DNA of 39,345 nt from Candidatus Colwellia aromaticivorans (GTDB taxonomy: Bacteria > Pseudomonadota > Gammaproteobacteria > Enterobacterales > Alteromonadaceae), in assembly GCF_003333305.1 (NCBI RefSeq), contig NZ_QOLD01000064.1, positions 1-39,345 on the forward strand. Direction: 5' to 3'. A program made the translations under genes and the position numbers. Shown one piece after another: positions 1-9,327 of this stretch. The notes below the pieces were generated by a model. That model did no database searches, was not told where the DNA came from, and worked only from the letters and a program-made list of their open reading frames with translations. Within the stretch, counting starts at the first letter, position 1; every line of letters starts with the position of its first letter.

Positions 1-127
1 AAACAGGCGTTCTCGCTTCTTATTACTGATCAAAGTGATGAGAAATAGTAAATTGCATGAGCCGTATACGAGGTCCGTACGTACGGTTCTGTGAGAGGGA
101 TGAGGCATGAGCCTCACCCTACTCGAT
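1..127 (+). mobile_element. Group II intron, 3' end only (domains V and VI), cut by the window edge
   Basis: Domain V is seen at about 59-89: GAGCCGTA (59-66) pairs with TACGGTTC (82-89), with a two-base CG bulge at 80-81 and a short upper stem, the conserved catalytic hairpin of bacterial group II introns. Domain VI follows at 93-124: GAG/CTC, GGG/CCC and TGAGGC/GCCTCA stacked around an ATGA loop. A121 sits in an internal loop seven bases before the likely 3' splice site after ..CGAT (127), where the branch-point adenosine is expected. Most of the intron, and any reverse transcriptase gene, would lie upstream of the window. The element reads toward the 3' end of ygiQ. Domain calls come from base pairing seen by eye; the exact splice site could be one base off. 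Confidence 0.85.
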
Positions 128-206
128 GCTAATTTAAGATATTTATACAACTTTATTCAGTTTTAAGTTTCTTCAGTATTATAGTCGTTGTTACTTGATA
201 GTATCG

Positions 207-2513
207 TTACTTAGTTTTTCTTTTAAATTGATCACTACTAAAGCGGGTTAAACCTTTTTGGGTTTTACCCTTAGCGCCACGTTGCTTTTGCCCTGGGCTT
301 GTTTTGAAACCTTGTGCGTTATTCTTGCCGGGCTTATTGTTATTACTGTGATTTCTTTGTTCACTACGCGTTTCTCTCGGTACTAAACAATTTGGCGCTG
401 AGCCTATCAATTTAGTTAAGCCCATTTTTGTTAGTGCTTCACGGATAATTCCCCAGTTAAGCGGATCATGATAACGTAATATAGCTTTATGCAAACGTCG
501 TTGAATAGCACCTTTAGGTACGGCGACTGAGCCATCTTTTTTGGCTATATTTTTAGTCGTTACATTACGTAATGAATTAATTTCTGTATGGTATAGCGTT
601 GTCGCATTAGCTAATGGCGAAGGATAAAAGTTTTGTACCTGATCCAATTTAAAGTTATTTTCTTTAAGCCACAATGCCAAGTTAACCATGTCCTTATCTG
701 TTGTACCTGGATGCGCAGAAATGAAATAGGGAATTAAATATTGTTTTTTACCTGCTAGTTTAGAGTAATGATCAAACATTTCTTTGAATTTATCATAACT
801 GCCCATACCGGGCTTCATCATATTATTTAGTGGGCCTTCTTCTGTGTGTTCTGGCGCTATTTTTAAATAACCACCAACATGGTGCGTGGCTAATTCTTTA
901 ACATACTCAGGATCTTTTATCGCTAAGTCGTAACGTACGCCAGAAGCAATAAGTATTTTTTTAATACCTTTAACTTTTCTCGCTTTTCGGTAAAGCTCAA
1001 TGGTTGGCGTATGATCAGTATCTAAATGACCACAAATTGTTGGCCACACACATGACGGTTTACGGCAAGTAGCTTCGGCTTTTTCGCTTTTACAATTTAG
1101 CTGATACATATTGGCGGTTGGTCCGCCTAAATCTGAAATTACACCCGTAAAGCCGGGAACTTTTACTTTAATGTCTTCAATTTCTGCAATTATCGACTCA
1201 TGAGAACGTGATTGAATAATACGACCTTCATGCTCAGTTATACTGCAAAAAGTACAACCGCCAAAACAACCTCTCATAATATTAATAGAGGTTTTTATCA
1301 TGTCATAAGCAGGTATTTTTGCTTTGCCATAACTCGGGTGTGGTACACGTTGGTATGGCAAACCAAACACATTATCCATTTCTTCTGTAGATAATGGCTT
1401 TGCTGGTGGATTTAACCAGATAATACGATTGCCATGACTTTGTACTAATGGCTTAGCAGAAGTAGGGTTTACTTCTTGATGAAAAATGCGTGAGGCATGG
1501 GCGTACAAGGTTTTATTATTTTTAACTTGCTCAAATGTGGGTAAGTTAATATACGTTGTTTCCCATGGTTTTGTTTTTTCTTTCCACGATTTGTTTTTAT
1601 TGTATGTTGATGTGGCAGAAGTAATTTCAATAATTTGCGCTGTTTTAGTGATATCTGTTTCAATACTGTCTGTTTTTGATTTTTCTGCGTTGTCGTCACA
1701 TGACTGAGCCGTCATATCTTGATATGGGCTTGGAATAGCATCAATTTTGCCTGGACGATCAATATCACGCGAGTCAATACCTTTCCAACCGGGTAATGCT
1801 TGTTTAGCTAAAAAGGCACTACCGCGCACGTTGGTAATTTTTTTAACGTCTTCTCCACGGGCAATACGATGAGCAATTTCAATGAGAGGTCGTTCGGCAT
1901 TACCATAAACTAGAAGATCTGCTTTGGAGTCAAACAATACAGATTGACGTACTTTATCAGACCAATAATCATAATGGGCTATTCGGCGCAAACTTGCTTC
2001 AATACCGCCAATAACGACAGGTACGGCTTTATAAGCTTCTTTACAACGTTGAGTATAAGCCGTTACCGCTCTGTCTGGACGCTTACCACCTTCATCGTTT
2101 GGTGTGTAAGCATCATCATGACGCATACGACGTTCAGCAGTATAGCGATTGATCATCGAGTCCATATTACCGGCAGTTACGCCAAAAAATAAATTAGGCT
2201 GACCTAACTCCATAAAAGCGTCTTTTGATTTCCAATCAGGTTGAGCAATAATACCAACTCGAAACCCTTGAGACTCTAACATACGGCCAATAATAGCCAT
2301 ACCAAAGCTCGGATGATCGACATAAGCATCACCCGTAACAATAATGATATCGCAACTGTCCCAACCTAACGTATCCATTTCTGCGCGAGACATAGGGAAA
2401 AATGGGGCTGTGCCATAACACTCAGCCCAATATTTAGGGTAGTCGAATAAGGTGTGTTTTGGTGTTTGGCTCAGAGTTTTAGTCACTATTTTACTCACTA
2501 TTAGAAAGGACAT
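207..2513 (-). CDS. ygiQ: YgiQ family radical SAM protein
   Basis: Large radical SAM protein of the UPF0313/YgiQ family; its substrate is not established. The sequence is very close to remembered E. coli YgiQ over its full length, including the N-terminal stretch [11 protein letters not shown], the [15 protein letters not shown] block and the C-terminal NFYPSPLA block. The SAM cluster motif CFGGCTFC (CX3CX2C) lies near residues 416-423, and a second conserved cysteine group ([15 protein letters not shown]) follows. An insertion rich in D, T, K and S sits between the N-terminal domain and the radical SAM core, and the tail is rich in N, K and Q. The frame stays open to a TTG at 2558. The ATG at 2513 is preferred because homologues begin about 15-20 residues before the DYPKYW block; ATG at 2528 is also possible. 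No start has a good Shine-Dalgarno sequence. Confidence 0.93.
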   Translation of the reverse strand: MSFLIVSKIVTKTLSQTPKHTLFDYPKYWAECYGTAPFFPMSRAEMDTLGWDSCDIIIVTGDAYVDHPSFGMAIIGRMLESQGFRVGIIAQPDWKSKDAFMELGQPNLFFGVTAGNMDSMINRYTAERRMRHDDAYTPNDEGGKRPDRAVTAYTQRCKEAYKAVPVVIGGIEASLRRIAHYDYWSDKVRQSVLFDSKADLLVYGNAERPLIEIAHRIARGEDVKKITNVRGSAFLAKQALPGWKGIDSRDIDRPGKIDAIPSPYQDMTAQSCDDNAEKSKTDSIETDITKTAQIIEITSATSTYNKNKSWKEKTKPWETTYINLPTFEQVKNNKTLYAHASRIFHQEVNPTSAKPLVQSHGNRIIWLNPPAKPLSTEEMDNVFGLPYQRVPHPSYGKAKIPAYDMIKTSINIMRGCFGGCTFCSITEHEGRIIQSRSHESIIAEIEDIKVKVPGFTGVISDLGGPTANMYQLNCKSEKAEATCRKPSCVWPTICGHLDTDHTPTIELYRKARKVKGIKKILIASGVRYDLAIKDPEYVKELATHHVGGYLKIAPEHTEEGPLNNMMKPGMGSYDKFKEMFDHYSKLAGKKQYLIPYFISAHPGTTDKDMVNLALWLKENNFKLDQVQNFYPSPLANATTLYHTEINSLRNVTTKNIAKKDGSVAVPKGAIQRRLHKAILRYHDPLNWGIIREALTKMGLTKLIGSAPNCLVPRETRSEQRNHSNNNKPGKNNAQGFKTSPGQKQRGAKGKTQKGLTRFSSDQFKRKTK

Positions 2514-2572
2514 ATTTACTAAAGCCATAGATTTAATAACTTGTAAATAACTACTCAAAAAGTAGGCGCGAA

Positions 2573-2601
2573 ATTATAGCAAAAATAACGCTGTTTTTCT
2601 A
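2573..2601 (-). promoter_or_regulatory. Candidate sigma-70 promoter for ygiQ
   Basis: On the minus strand there is a perfect TATAAT -10 box (2573-2578) with a TG extension one base upstream, and a weak TAGAAA -35 box (2596-2601) at 17 bp spacing. Transcription would start near 2566, just before the candidate ygiQ start codons. Seen in sequence; activity is inferred. Confidence 0.5.
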
Positions 2602-2670
2602 AGATAATATAATGAACTGTCTTTATTGGAGAAAATCAATTGATATTTGGGGATAAGTGAGAAAAACAAA

Positions 2671-3039
2671 TTAATCCAAACCTTCTAGCTCATCAATAAT
2701 GGTTCTTGCTTGGGCAATGGTACAATCGCTTCGGGCAATTAACGCATTTATTGTTATATCTTCTAATTTTGATGCGATTTTTAGTAATTCATCATGAGTT
2801 AAATGCTTATACTCATTCCTCAATAGTTTTGCTAACCAAAGCCAACTAGGTTCATTTGATAAATCAACAAAAGCGATAATAGCTTGTATCTGTTCAAAGT
2901 TAGCCTTGAGTTGCCAGTTTCTAGAGCGACCAATACGATGGAGTTCACACCCTTGTTGCCTAATATGTGCTTTTAACGCGTAAGCTTTCATTGTTCTACG
3001 TAAGAAAGAGGGTAAGGTAACTGTATTTGTTTTTTCCAC
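2671..3039 (-). CDS. Small conserved protein of unknown function, possibly the RRF_GI-type family
   Basis: A 122-residue protein, basic in its N-terminal half (TLPSFLRRTMKAYALKAH, then RIGRSRNWQLKA) and ending in an acidic helix (IIDELEGLD). No signal peptide or membrane segment is visible. It resembles small proteins of vibrios and shewanellas labelled 'ribosome recycling factor family' (Pfam RRF_GI, from memory). That label should not be read as function: the real recycling factor, frr, is at 19541. The start is GTG at 3039 with only a weak purine-rich stretch upstream; ATG at residue 17 is an alternative. It follows ygiQ by 157 bp on the same strand, but ygiQ has its own promoter candidate, so co-transcription is not assumed. 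Coding status is supported by the clean frame and the repeat element stopping outside it. Confidence 0.6.
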   Translation of the reverse strand: MEKTNTVTLPSFLRRTMKAYALKAHIRQQGCELHRIGRSRNWQLKANFEQIQAIIAFVDLSNEPSWLWLAKLLRNEYKHLTHDELLKIASKLEDITINALIARSDCTIAQARTIIDELEGLD

Positions 3040-3086
3040 GTTGAATCTTCATTAGTCTAGAAAAAAGAAAAGCCAGCTTGTTGTAT

Positions 3087-3404
3087 TATACTCATGATAC
3101 TTCAAAATGTCTGTTTCAGGACTCCTGAGCAATTCATGATCAAGGCGCTTGTTTTTATTAATGGTTGTTCCCTTAGAAAAAAAGGAGCAACGACGAGCAT
3201 TATTTGCTCATGCGTCCCCGCAGGGCGAGTTTTAAAGGCTTATATGCTGCGGCATTGATGTTCGACAATGGCGCTACATGGATGTAGCTTATATGGACAA
3301 TGCAGGAGCATATTGTCCTGAACAACCATTCTCTTCAATCAATGCCTTGCCTCTAAGCCTTTTAATTCTCGCTGAAACGAGTATTTCGAGGTAACATGAG
3401 TATA
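3087..3404 (-). mobile_element. Family A inverted-repeat element, copy A1 (318 bp)
   Basis: Ends are imperfect inverted repeats: TATACTCATGATACTTC at 3087 matches the reverse complement of 3383-3404 with three mismatches in 22 bp. Internal sequence on the minus strand is clearly related to the copy at 20128-20445, which is also 318 bp, including the small palindrome GCTACATccATGTAGC. It contains no open frame of note. It fills most of the 388-bp gap between 3040 and 3427. The structure fits a non-autonomous miniature transposable element inserting at TA-rich sites, but no parent transposase is in the window. It is more diverged from A2 than A3 is. Confidence 0.8.
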
Positions 3405-3427
3405 TATCTTGATCAATAACGCTTAGA

Positions 3428-4195
3428 TTACCATTTCTTTTTTGGTTGAAATAATACATCTAATTCATCTTCTTCATTTTTAGCTTTTATCGCGGCATCT
3501 TGAGCATTAGTACTTTTTAGTGAGTCGGTGATATTTTCTAGCTGGTTAGTTATTTCTGATTGTTGTGTTGCAATATACTCAGTTTTTATTGGGTGGGTGG
3601 CCAGCGTTTGTAATGCTTTTTCAAAATATTGGCGAGCAGAGCCTAACATTTCTTTACTTTGAGCCTGACTACCTCGTTTAACTAAACTTTCTATATTAAT
3701 TTTTAGCTGCATTGCATCTAAGCGATGATCTTCTTGAGTAAAAGTTTGGGCATCAATATTTCCTTTACTTTGCTCTGATTTTAAAGTGGCACGAATTTTT
3801 TTTATGCATTGTAAAATGGTTAATATTTGTTGATCGTTATCAGGTACCATAAAAGCTTCTTCACTACTTTTATTTGCCGCTAAATCTTTAGCGGCTCCTA
3901 TACGAGCGTTTAATTCTTGTATTCTACTTTTTATCCCTTTTATTTCAGGCATTAACGCTTGCATCACTTTAGCTGCATTTAGACTTCTTCTATTTAATAT
4001 TTTAACTAAGATTGGACTGGAAGGTAAATTACTTAAATTGACAATAAGTTCTTCACTTTCATCTATAATAGCTTTTTGCTTAGCCACCTTTGTTCTTTTT
4101 TCAGCTACTTGTTTTTCTTTATGTTGTTGTATTGCACTGATAACAACAACAAAAATAATTAAAGCAACGATTAAACCTATGATGATAGCTATCAT
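3428..4195 (-). CDS. Predicted inner-membrane-anchored coiled-coil protein, unknown function
   Basis: A 255-residue protein that I do not recognise. It begins with one strongly hydrophobic segment (residues 1-21, MIAIIIGLIVALIIFVVVIS), followed by a charged, mainly helical region rich in K, E and Q (about 22-50 and 100-235) with coiled-coil character, and ends with an acidic patch and a basic tail (ELDVLFQPKKKW). This suggests an N-terminal anchor with a cytoplasmic helical body, a common envelope-associated layout. The frame is open to 4291, but ATG at 4195 is chosen because AAGAG lies seven bases before it and the hydrophobic segment then starts at the N-terminus. It is transcribed divergently from cysB across an AT-rich gap. 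No catalytic motif is seen. Confidence 0.65.
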   Translation of the reverse strand: MIAIIIGLIVALIIFVVVISAIQQHKEKQVAEKRTKVAKQKAIIDESEELIVNLSNLPSSPILVKILNRRSLNAAKVMQALMPEIKGIKSRIQELNARIGAAKDLAANKSSEEAFMVPDNDQQILTILQCIKKIRATLKSEQSKGNIDAQTFTQEDHRLDAMQLKINIESLVKRGSQAQSKEMLGSARQYFEKALQTLATHPIKTEYIATQQSEITNQLENITDSLKSTNAQDAAIKAKNEEDELDVLFQPKKKW

Positions 4196-4460
4196 GTTAA
4201 AACTCTTATTTTTTGATAATGTGAACAACCCTAAGCAGTCTACAAAAATTGTCATGATTAGCAAAGGGTAATTTACAATTAATATGGTCAAAAAGGTAAA
4301 AACTTTGTCAAAACTACTATTTATAATTACATTATAAATTTACTTAAAATATTCTTGAACAAATTTAAGATATATGTTGAATTTAATGTATAAAAAATAC
4401 CATTTAAGATGGAATAAATGGTCAATTAAGTATATTATTTTGGTCTAAGTAAATTCCTGA

Positions 4461-5444
<984 letters not shown>

Positions 5445-5451
5445 AACTACC

Positions 5452-5572
5452 AGCAAGAAAAGTGACAAATAAGAAAAGCTACGAGTTACGAAGACACACT
5501 AATAACCGGTGCTCTTCGTAACTATTAACTCGTAATTATCAATTATCAATTATCAACTCGCAACTATAAGCT
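5452..5572. repeat. Heptad-repeat palindrome H1 between cysB and sdaA
   Basis: The right half (5517-5572) is eight consecutive 7-bp units in strict register: CGTAACT, ATTAACT, CGTAATT, ATCAATT, ATCAATT, ATCAACT, CGCAACT, ATAAGCT; consensus nnnAAYT. The left half carries the inverted word (AGCTACG, AGTTACG at 5477-5490). An 11-bp perfect stem pairs AGTTACGAAGA (5484-5494) with TCTTCGTAACT (5513-5523) around an 18-nt loop. The last unit overlaps the sdaA stop codon. It may also act as a two-way transcription end for the convergent genes, though no T-run follows the stem. Confidence 0.75.
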
Positions 5573-6947
5573 AACATTCAATAATATTCACAGCTAAACC
5601 ACCACGTGAAGTCTCTTTGTATTTAGTTTTCATATCATTACCGGTTTCCCACATGGTTTTGATTACTTTGTCTAAAGATACTTTCGATGTGCCAGTACCA
5701 CGAAGTGCTAAACGAGAAGCATTAATCGCTTTTACTGAGCCCATGGCATTACGTTCAATACAGGGTACTTGCACTAAACCGCCCACAGGATCACAGGTTA
5801 GCCCTAAATTGTGTTCCATACCTATTTCTGCTGCATTTTCTACTTGAATTGGTGTACCGCCCATAATTTCAGTTAATGCGCCTGCAGCCATTGAGCAAGC
5901 TACGCCAACTTCACCCTGACAACCCACTTCTGCGCCGGAAATAGAAGCGTTAGTTTTGTACAAAATACCAATAGCCGCTGCGGTGAGTAAATAACGAATA
6001 CAGTCGTCATCAGATACAGGTCTAACAAATTTATCGTAATAACATAACACGGCCGGAATAATGCCCGCAGCACCATTTGTTGGTGCAGTAACTACTCGAC
6101 TTCCTGCTGCATTCTCTTCATTTACGGCTAAAGCAAATAGATTCACCCAATCCATTGCGATAAGCGGATCCGTAGATTTTTCTACCATTAAAGATCGATA
6201 TAAGGCTGGTGCACGACGGGTTACTTTTAAGCCGCCGGGTAAAATACCTTCAGTGGCAATACCTCGATCAACACTGCTACGCATTGCCTGCCATATTTCA
6301 ATTAACTTAGTACGTATTGTTATTTCATTATTTAAGCACTTTTCATTATCCATCATGAGAGTACTAATACTTAATCCCGTCATTTGTGCTTGCTCAAGTA
6401 ATTGAGTAGCATTGTTAAATACATGAGGTAAGTTTATGTTATTGTGCAGTGAAAGCGCTTTGTCTTTTTCTTTTTCAAAATCACAATCTTGTACAATAAA
6501 ACCCCCACCGATGGAGTAAAATGTTTGCTCTAAAAGAATGTTATCACCTTGATAGGCATATAATGTCATGGCATTAGAATGAGCAGGTAAGGTTTTCTTA
6601 CGATGATAAATAATGGCATTATCTTTTGGAAAATTCACACTATGGTGGCCATCAAGTTGAACTTTTTGAGTACTTACTACCTGCGCTAAAATAGTGTCAA
6701 TTGATTCAACCGCAATGTTTTCAGGCTTTTCACCGGATAATCCCAGAATTACAGCCTTGCCTGTACCATGGCCTATACCTGTTTGACCAAGTGAACCAAA
6801 TAAATCACATTTAACTCTATCAATCTTGCTTAAGAATGATTGTTTGTTAAGTTCATCAATAAATTTTTTTGCTGCTTTCATCGGGCCAACCGTATGAGAG
6901 CTAGAAGGGCCTATACCAATTGAAAATATATCAAATACACTAATCAT
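5571..6947 (-). CDS. sdaA: L-serine ammonia-lyase, iron-sulfur type
   Basis: Converts L-serine to pyruvate and ammonia using a [4Fe-4S] cluster; cytoplasmic. The 458 residues cover both the beta domain (GIGPSSSHTVGPMKAAKKF near 11-29) and the alpha domain (VNEENAAGSRVVTAPTNG near 275-292). Cluster cysteines are C343, C385 and C396, and the final residue is C458. This matches by position the Legionella enzyme, where the C-terminal cysteine is known to cap the fourth iron until substrate displaces it. Where E. coli SdaA has GACG, this protein has GAAG at 292-295. Start ATG 6947 has GGAAA seven bases upstream. It lies downstream of nudL with 136 bp between, in the same order as in E. coli. Confidence 0.96.
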   Translation of the reverse strand: MISVFDIFSIGIGPSSSHTVGPMKAAKKFIDELNKQSFLSKIDRVKCDLFGSLGQTGIGHGTGKAVILGLSGEKPENIAVESIDTILAQVVSTQKVQLDGHHSVNFPKDNAIIYHRKKTLPAHSNAMTLYAYQGDNILLEQTFYSIGGGFIVQDCDFEKEKDKALSLHNNINLPHVFNNATQLLEQAQMTGLSISTLMMDNEKCLNNEITIRTKLIEIWQAMRSSVDRGIATEGILPGGLKVTRRAPALYRSLMVEKSTDPLIAMDWVNLFALAVNEENAAGSRVVTAPTNGAAGIIPAVLCYYDKFVRPVSDDDCIRYLLTAAAIGILYKTNASISGAEVGCQGEVGVACSMAAGALTEIMGGTPIQVENAAEIGMEHNLGLTCDPVGGLVQVPCIERNAMGSVKAINASRLALRGTGTSKVSLDKVIKTMWETGNDMKTKYKETSRGGLAVNIIEC

Positions 6948-7083
6948 AAGTATTTCCGAATAAAATTTTATTTATTTACGGATTTAGTCCGTTTTAAATG
7001 CTGTCAATCCTAAATCAAAGGCACAGCTTATGGCAACAAGTATAGCGTTGATCTAGAGGCAAACAATAAGTGCATTAATTTTG

Positions 7084-7674
7084 TTACTTAATATGCTCGA
7101 CCAAATCTTTTAGCATAGCAGCTGTTGCACCCCATATATTATAGTGTTTATATGGGAAAAAATGCACATTGTGGTAGCGACCATTATGATAGGAATTTAT
7201 GGTACGGTGATTTTGAGGTTGTAAAAAATGTTGCAAGGGTACTTGGAATATCTCATCCACTTCATTGGCATCTTTTTGATAATATTGCGGTGATTCAATA
7301 ATAGCGACGATAGGGGTTACTTGGTAACCACTGATAATTTCATAATTAGGTAATTGACCAACGATTGACACGGAGTCAGGTGATAAGCCAATTTCTTCTT
7401 GTGCTTCTCTTAAGGCAGTATGAATTACATTTTTATCTGTTGGCTCTACTTTACCCCCAGGAAAACTTATTTGAGAAGGGTGATGCTTTAAATGGCTAGC
7501 ACGCCTGGTTAATAATACGTGTAAGCCGTTAGCATTTATTTCACCAGTATTACTATGATTTACTAAAGCAATAAGTACAGCAGCTGATTTCAATGTTGAA
7601 TGGTGCTGATAGTTATGACAAGAGTCACCATGTTGCAGAAGATTGAAACGATATAAAAACTCTTCTTTATTCAT
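7084..7674 (-). CDS. nudL: CoA pyrophosphatase, Nudix family
   Basis: Predicted to hydrolyse coenzyme A derivatives to phosphopantetheine and adenosine 3',5'-bisphosphate, as assigned to the YeaB/NudL branch of Nudix enzymes. The 196-residue protein has the branch signature LLTRRASHLKHHPSQISF (about 54-71) followed by PGG and the Nudix core ALREAQEEIGL (87-97). The first glutamate of the generic Nudix box is not in its usual place, as in E. coli NudL. The late block GYQVTPIVAII is also typical. Start ATG 7674 has a strong AGGGAG site inside the end of pabB, whose stop is two bases away, so the two genes are very likely translated from one message. The link to p-aminobenzoate synthesis is positional only. 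Confidence 0.93.
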   Translation of the reverse strand: MNKEEFLYRFNLLQHGDSCHNYQHHSTLKSAAVLIALVNHSNTGEINANGLHVLLTRRASHLKHHPSQISFPGGKVEPTDKNVIHTALREAQEEIGLSPDSVSIVGQLPNYEIISGYQVTPIVAIIESPQYYQKDANEVDEIFQVPLQHFLQPQNHRTINSYHNGRYHNVHFFPYKHYNIWGATAAMLKDLVEHIK

Positions 7675-7676
7675 GG

Positions 7677-9164
7677 CTAACTCCCTTTGTTTTTAATGTT
7701 TAGCTCATTTATCTTTGTCGCAGAAAACTTTTCCAAAACGGGCAAAATACGGTTTACTTTATCGAACGTTTCTTGATACTCACTCGTTGCAATTGAATCT
7801 GCAACCAATCCACCACCAGCCGAGCAATAGAGTTTTCCTTGGTTATTTTTTATTTCACTTTTCTGACAAATAAGCGTACGTATTGTAATGCTTGTATCCA
7901 TTGTGCCACAACTTGATATATAGCCTATTGATCCACAATAAACACTGCGCCGATGAGGTTCAAGTTGTTCTATTATTTCCATGGCACGAATTTTTGGTGC
8001 ACCGGTAATTGAGCCTCCGGGGAATGCGCCGCGTAGTAAATCACAAGCATTGTATTGCTCAGCAAGCTGACCTTCAACGGTACTAACAAGGTGGTGTACA
8101 GCAGGAAAACTTTCAATGTCAAATAACTTAGGTACAACGACAGAATTCGCTTTGCAGACTTTTGATATATCATTACGCAGTAAATCAACAATCATCACGT
8201 TTTCAGCACGATCTTTAGTTGAATTAGCGAGTTGTTGGGCATTCTTTGCATCTTGCTGTTTATTTGTACTTCTAGGCATAGTGCCTTTAATAGGCTTACT
8301 CTGTACTTTACCTTGAGATAGCTGTAAAAATCGTTCAGGAGAAAGACTTAATATCGCTGTGTTTTCCAACCGAATAAAGGCAGAGAATGGCGCTTTATTT
8401 TCACTTCGAAGGGCAATGTAGGCTTGGAATTCATTACCTTGATAATTGGCACTAAAGCGCTGAGATAAGTTGATTTGGTAACAATCACCTGAAGATAAAA
8501 ACTGTTGAATCTGTTTAAATTTATCGATGTAACTGGCTTTGTCCATATTACTTTGCCAACTTGATGTTAATACGAAATTCTGTTGTTCTGTTTTCCGGCT
8601 CTGCTTTTTATTGATAATCGTTTGCAGAAAAACCTCTAGTTCTACGCGTTTGTCTTCTTGGCAAATTAAAAAAATTTGTTTGCGCTTATGATCAAATATT
8701 ATTGCTTGAGCGTATATACCCACTGCCATTTCGGGTAAATTAATATCCTGTTCAGCTTGGACTGGCAACTTTTCAAAGCGTCGACCTAAATCGTAAGAAA
8801 AATACCCCAAAGCACCGCCTAAGAAGGGGAGAACTTGTTTTGAAGAAGCTAACTTTGTCAGTATTTGTTGTTGAACATTCTCTAGTAAAGATAAGGGATC
8901 TTCCTCACACATAACAACTTTATTATTTTTTGTATGATGAACTTGGGTTTTATCACCATAGGTACATAAAGTAACTTCAGGCTGCCAAACCAAAATGTCA
9001 AAACAAGCATCAATATGTTCACTTTGCCCTGAATCTAACCACATTGCCCACGGTTCGTTTGCTAATGGAGTGAATAAATCTAAGGGCGTGACATCTTTGG
9101 TCAATGTTAACTTTTTAACGGATAAGGTTAATGGATTGTCAGGAAATAGGACTTTAGAAGGCAA
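7677..9164 (-). CDS. pabB: Aminodeoxychorismate synthase component I
   Basis: With the glutamine amidotransferase PabA, turns chorismate into 4-amino-4-deoxychorismate, the precursor of p-aminobenzoate and folate. The 495-residue chorismate-binding enzyme keeps the PabB-specific PIKGTMPR motif with lysine 293 (the lysine that attacks chorismate in E. coli PabB, K274), along with SGDCYQINLSQRF, DRAENVMIVDLLRND, AFPGGSITGAPK and a C-terminal EYQETFDKVNRIL. Retention of the PIKGT lysine argues for PabB rather than TrpE. The start is TTG at 9164; no in-frame ATG exists before the conserved WAMWLDSG block, and the distance to it fits E. coli. It is first of the pabB-nudL-sdaA run and divergent from fum. 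pabA is not in the window. Confidence 0.95.
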   Translation of the reverse strand: MPSKVLFPDNPLTLSVKKLTLTKDVTPLDLFTPLANEPWAMWLDSGQSEHIDACFDILVWQPEVTLCTYGDKTQVHHTKNNKVVMCEEDPLSLLENVQQQILTKLASSKQVLPFLGGALGYFSYDLGRRFEKLPVQAEQDINLPEMAVGIYAQAIIFDHKRKQIFLICQEDKRVELEVFLQTIINKKQSRKTEQQNFVLTSSWQSNMDKASYIDKFKQIQQFLSSGDCYQINLSQRFSANYQGNEFQAYIALRSENKAPFSAFIRLENTAILSLSPERFLQLSQGKVQSKPIKGTMPRSTNKQQDAKNAQQLANSTKDRAENVMIVDLLRNDISKVCKANSVVVPKLFDIESFPAVHHLVSTVEGQLAEQYNACDLLRGAFPGGSITGAPKIRAMEIIEQLEPHRRSVYCGSIGYISSCGTMDTSITIRTLICQKSEIKNNQGKLYCSAGGGLVADSIATSEYQETFDKVNRILPVLEKFSATKINELNIKNKGS

Positions 9165-9327
9165 GGTGATAGCTACTCTGATAATTTATGCGATTATTTA
9201 AGCGATAAGTGATTATATTCTACTATTGGCTACTAGCAGCAGTTTCAATAGAAAGGTATTATAAAGGAAACATGTTATACGCAATTATACCCAATTATAC
9301 ACACTTTTAACGAAAGCTGAGAGCAAG

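Noticed and set aside
2..94. Open frame running through the group II intron end (..HEPYTRSVRTVL)
   Set aside because: It translates domain V itself, which is a structural RNA; intron proteins normally end before this domain.
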